From assembly GCA_014843695.1 (NCBI GenBank), contig CM026403.1:4340150-4404149 (forward strand): a stretch of DNA of 64,000 bases. The letters are read 5' to 3'. Within the stretch, counting starts at the first letter, position 1; each line of letters opens with the position of its first letter. Both the position numbers and the translations under genes were made by a program. The stretch is from Archivesica marissinica. Its lineage: Eukaryota; Mollusca; Bivalvia; Venerida; Vesicomyidae. Positions 62,128-64,000 of this stretch are shown piece by piece. The notes under the pieces are model-generated. The model made no database searches. It had not been told where the DNA came from and saw only the letters and a program-made list of their open reading frames with translations.

Positions 62128-62315
62128 TACGTTTATTTATCGTCGCTACTGGTTTTGCCCATATGAGCGACGCCTCCTGAAGAGATTAGTCATTTTTGGA
62201 GGATAATGCAGTGATACAGACAGAGACCCATTCCAGAGTCTCCTCTGGTTCTTTTACGTGCACGGTGTAAAGCACCGACACAAGACCTCGGTTTAACGTC
62301 CCATCTGAAAGACTG
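62128..62315 (-). mobile_element. SINE family A lacking the tRNA head
   Basis: On + it reads TTTACGTTTATTTATCGTCG, GAGCGACGCCTCCTGAAGAG, CCATTCCAGAGTCTCCTCTG, CGTCCCATCTGAAAGACTG, then stops. The whole head is absent. GGGGGT on both sides (GTTGGGGGTTT, ACTGGGGGTGG) could be a short duplication from a 5'-truncated insertion. Confidence 0.82.
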
Positions 62316-62360
62316 GGGGTGGGGGATTATATTTAACAATATTTAAATTATTGTACAGTA

Positions 62361-62768
62361 AAATTAAGGAATGTAGACACACTATGCAATATGCATAATG
62401 ATCATTCAATAAATTAAGGAATGTAGACACACTAAGCAATATGCATATGGATCATTCAATAAATTAAGGAATGTAGACACACTAAGCAATATGCATATGG
62501 ATCATTCAATAAATTAAGGAATGTAGACACACTATGCAATATGCATATGGATCATTCAATAAATTAAGGAATGTAGACACACTATGCAATATGCATATGG
62601 ATCATTCAATAAATTAAGGAATGTAGACACACTATGCAATATGCATAATGATCATTCAATAAATTAAGGAATGTAGACACACTAAGCAATATGCATATGG
62701 ATCATTCAATAAATTAAGGAATGTAGACACACTATGCAATATGCATATTGATCATTCAATAAATTAAG
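62361..62768. repeat. 50-bp tandem array (about 8 copies)
   Basis: The unit is AAATTAAGGAATGTAGACAC, ACTATGCAATATGCATATGG and ATCATTCAAT. Copies differ at ACTAAGC/ACTATGC and CATATGG/CATAATG. Confidence 0.95.
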
Positions 62769-62987
62769 AGAATGACCATTGCAAATAAGCATTAAAGAAG
62801 CTTACAGATTTTCACCATTTTTTGCTAGATTTTGTCAGGATTTGTTTAAAAGCATATGTTGTATGTAACTCCGGTATAGAGTCTGAGTAACATTGCATGT
62901 TTTGTTCCCTAATTTAATATATCAGTTTCAAAACTACATATTCTGAAAGAATTTATTTGGTTCCCATTCGCTAAATCAACAGTTTTC
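62769..62987. other. intronic or intergenic spacer
   Basis: Nothing recognised. Confidence 0.5.
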
Positions 62988-63010
62988 TTGGTAACAACAT
63001 TAACGTTATT

Positions 63011-63254
63011 TAAGTTTATTTAACGTCGCTACCAGTTTCCCATTTGAGCGACGGGCAGTTTACCTAACAACACCTTTCCTGGGCAGGCTCCAGCGGTTAA
63101 CCAGTACTTGGTGCACCAACCTCCGTAAGAAACTGCCAACTTTTTCATATAAATGAGACACGGTCTGAGCGGGGCTCGAACCCATAACAATCAGAGATGA
63201 TAGGTTACAGTGGTATACAAGTCAGCGACCGTAACTACTCGACCACGGAGGTGG
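63011..63254 (-). mobile_element. SINE family D with 23-bp target duplication
   Basis: On + it reads TTATTTAACGTCGCTACCAG (tail), CTTTCCTGGGCAGGCTCC, TTGGTGCACCAACCTCCG, GGGGCTCGAACCCATAAC (B box), CGACCGTAACTACTCGACCA (A-box side) and CGGAGG. A perfect 23-bp direct repeat beginning TTGGTAACAACATTAACG lies at 62988-63010 and 63255-63277. The insertion sits about 41 bp inside the intron next to the 63319 exon. Confidence 0.95.
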
Positions 63255-63318
63255 TTGGTAACAACATTAACGTTATTACTGTTATGAAGAATGTATGTAT
63301 GTCGTGTAATTGGCTTAC

Positions 63319-64000
63319 CAAATGTTTCACGATAACGGCTCTCTTTGTCAGTCGTCTATGTATCCTTGGTTTTACTACTGGTATTTCACTTTCACCTCGA
63401 CCCGGTGTTTCACAACCATGACCTGGTGATCGTGACCCTTGATATTCACTTTGGTATGGTGACAACTTCTCATTACAGTCGCCAGTCTTTATATGCTCAC
63501 CAACAGCACCAGTATCAGTACTTTTGAACATTCCGACAGTACTAGGTTTACTAATTGAACTTTTAGCCCCCTGTTGCCATGATGACTGTTCAGATAGCGG
63601 AGACAGCTGTGATTGGTTAATGTTTTGCTTCCTAAGACTTTTTGTCCTTGCTGGTCTTTGTGGTGTAGTTGCAGACTTGTCCTTATTAGAAATATAACCT
63701 GATTGTGAGTAACTACCCAATGTCTCTGACACATCCTGTGACCGTGACCCAATCATGTTGGTACTGAGCAAGTCCACATTTGTTTCAATTCTTGGGGAGT
63801 GGTACTCGGACTCGATGCCTGGTAAATGTGGTGAGCTTACATCCAAATGGTTACAATGACTACCATCCACTCTGTCCTTGACCTTTGGAGCATCAGCATC
63901 TTCCTCATCTTGTTCAAGGTCATAATTTTCTATCTTTGGTATGCTAGAGTATGATGAATCAATGTCTGTATTAGGAGATGAACCTAGTTTGTTATTAGAG
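63319..64000 (-). CDS. partial protein-coding exon, unknown Ser/Pro-rich protein
   Basis: The minus strand is open from the window end (64000) for at least 227 codons and meets a plausible donor TTG|GTAAGC, with the last exon base at 63319. The frame continues open past 63870 to the edge, so the exon start lies outside. It is acidic near the start (YDLEQDEEDADAPKVKDRVD), then rich in Ser, Gln and Pro with small motifs such as TPQRPARTKSLRK and SQLSPLSEQSSWQQG, and ends in a basic PRIHRRLTKRAVIVKHL. It has no membrane segment, signal peptide or recognisable domain, and looks like a disordered linker of a larger intracellular protein. Codon use is ordinary, with no repeat structure, unlike every other long frame here. 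Past the donor the frame enters intron and SINE D. I do not recognise the family; it is on the opposite strand from the septin exon, so it belongs to a different gene. Confidence 0.7.

Overview
This window is eukaryotic, from an invertebrate metazoan and most likely a bivalve or other mollusc. That is an inference from a split, spliced septin exon, several tRNA-derived SINE families, TTAA-flanked hairpin MITEs and a ZNF862-like hAT remnant; no sequence comparison was run. The window is mostly non-genic. About 34 kb of the roughly 61 kb of determined sequence is tandem arrays of some twenty unrelated families (periods of about 4, 21, 26, 29/34, 30, 35, 36, 40, 41, 46, 50, 51, 53, 63, 66, 73 and 82 bp). 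Three runs of exactly 1,000 N (2965-3964, 28741-29740, 51230-52229) are fixed-size assembly gaps, all next to arrays.

Layout. 1-5915: a 29/34-bp minisatellite, a gap, then a CATC-type microsatellite. 6461-9006: SINEs, including one SINE split by a 984-bp inverted-repeat element and by a second SINE. 9442-10476: a 41-bp array. 10984-16894: a dense nest of SINEs (families A, B and E) and DNA elements, with a 73-bp array grown from a SINE 3' end. 17175-18432: an 82-bp array. 19022-28597: scattered SINEs and MITEs with 36-, 40-, 63- and 35-bp arrays. 29741-31816: 30- and 66-bp arrays plus unique sequence, repeated almost exactly in inverted orientation at 52230-54085. 31966-35140: a TTAA-flanked twin-hairpin MITE and a 46-bp array interrupted by a hAT-like element. 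35672-41340: 21- and 26-bp arrays. 42587-42680: a septin exon. 42731-51229: an 8.5-kb 51-bp array. 53120-56846: a 30-bp array. 58067-58311: a hairpin with a SINE at its edge. 59261-61856: a 35-bp array. 62128-63254: SINEs and a 50-bp array. 63319-64000: a coding exon on the minus strand running off the window.

Real genes. Only two stretches look like exons: 42587-42680 (+), encoding the septin segment just before the P-loop, and 63319-64000 (-), a Ser/Pro-rich exon of a protein I do not recognise. The very long open frames elsewhere arise because many array periods are multiples of three.

Mobile elements. I name SINE families A-F for this window only. A and D share one 3' tail (core CGGTAGCGACG), and B and C share another (core TTTCGCAATCG). 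One copy at 37972-38273 joins a C head to a B body. In at least three places a terminal part of a mobile element has been amplified into a tandem array, which links the two dominant classes of DNA in the window.
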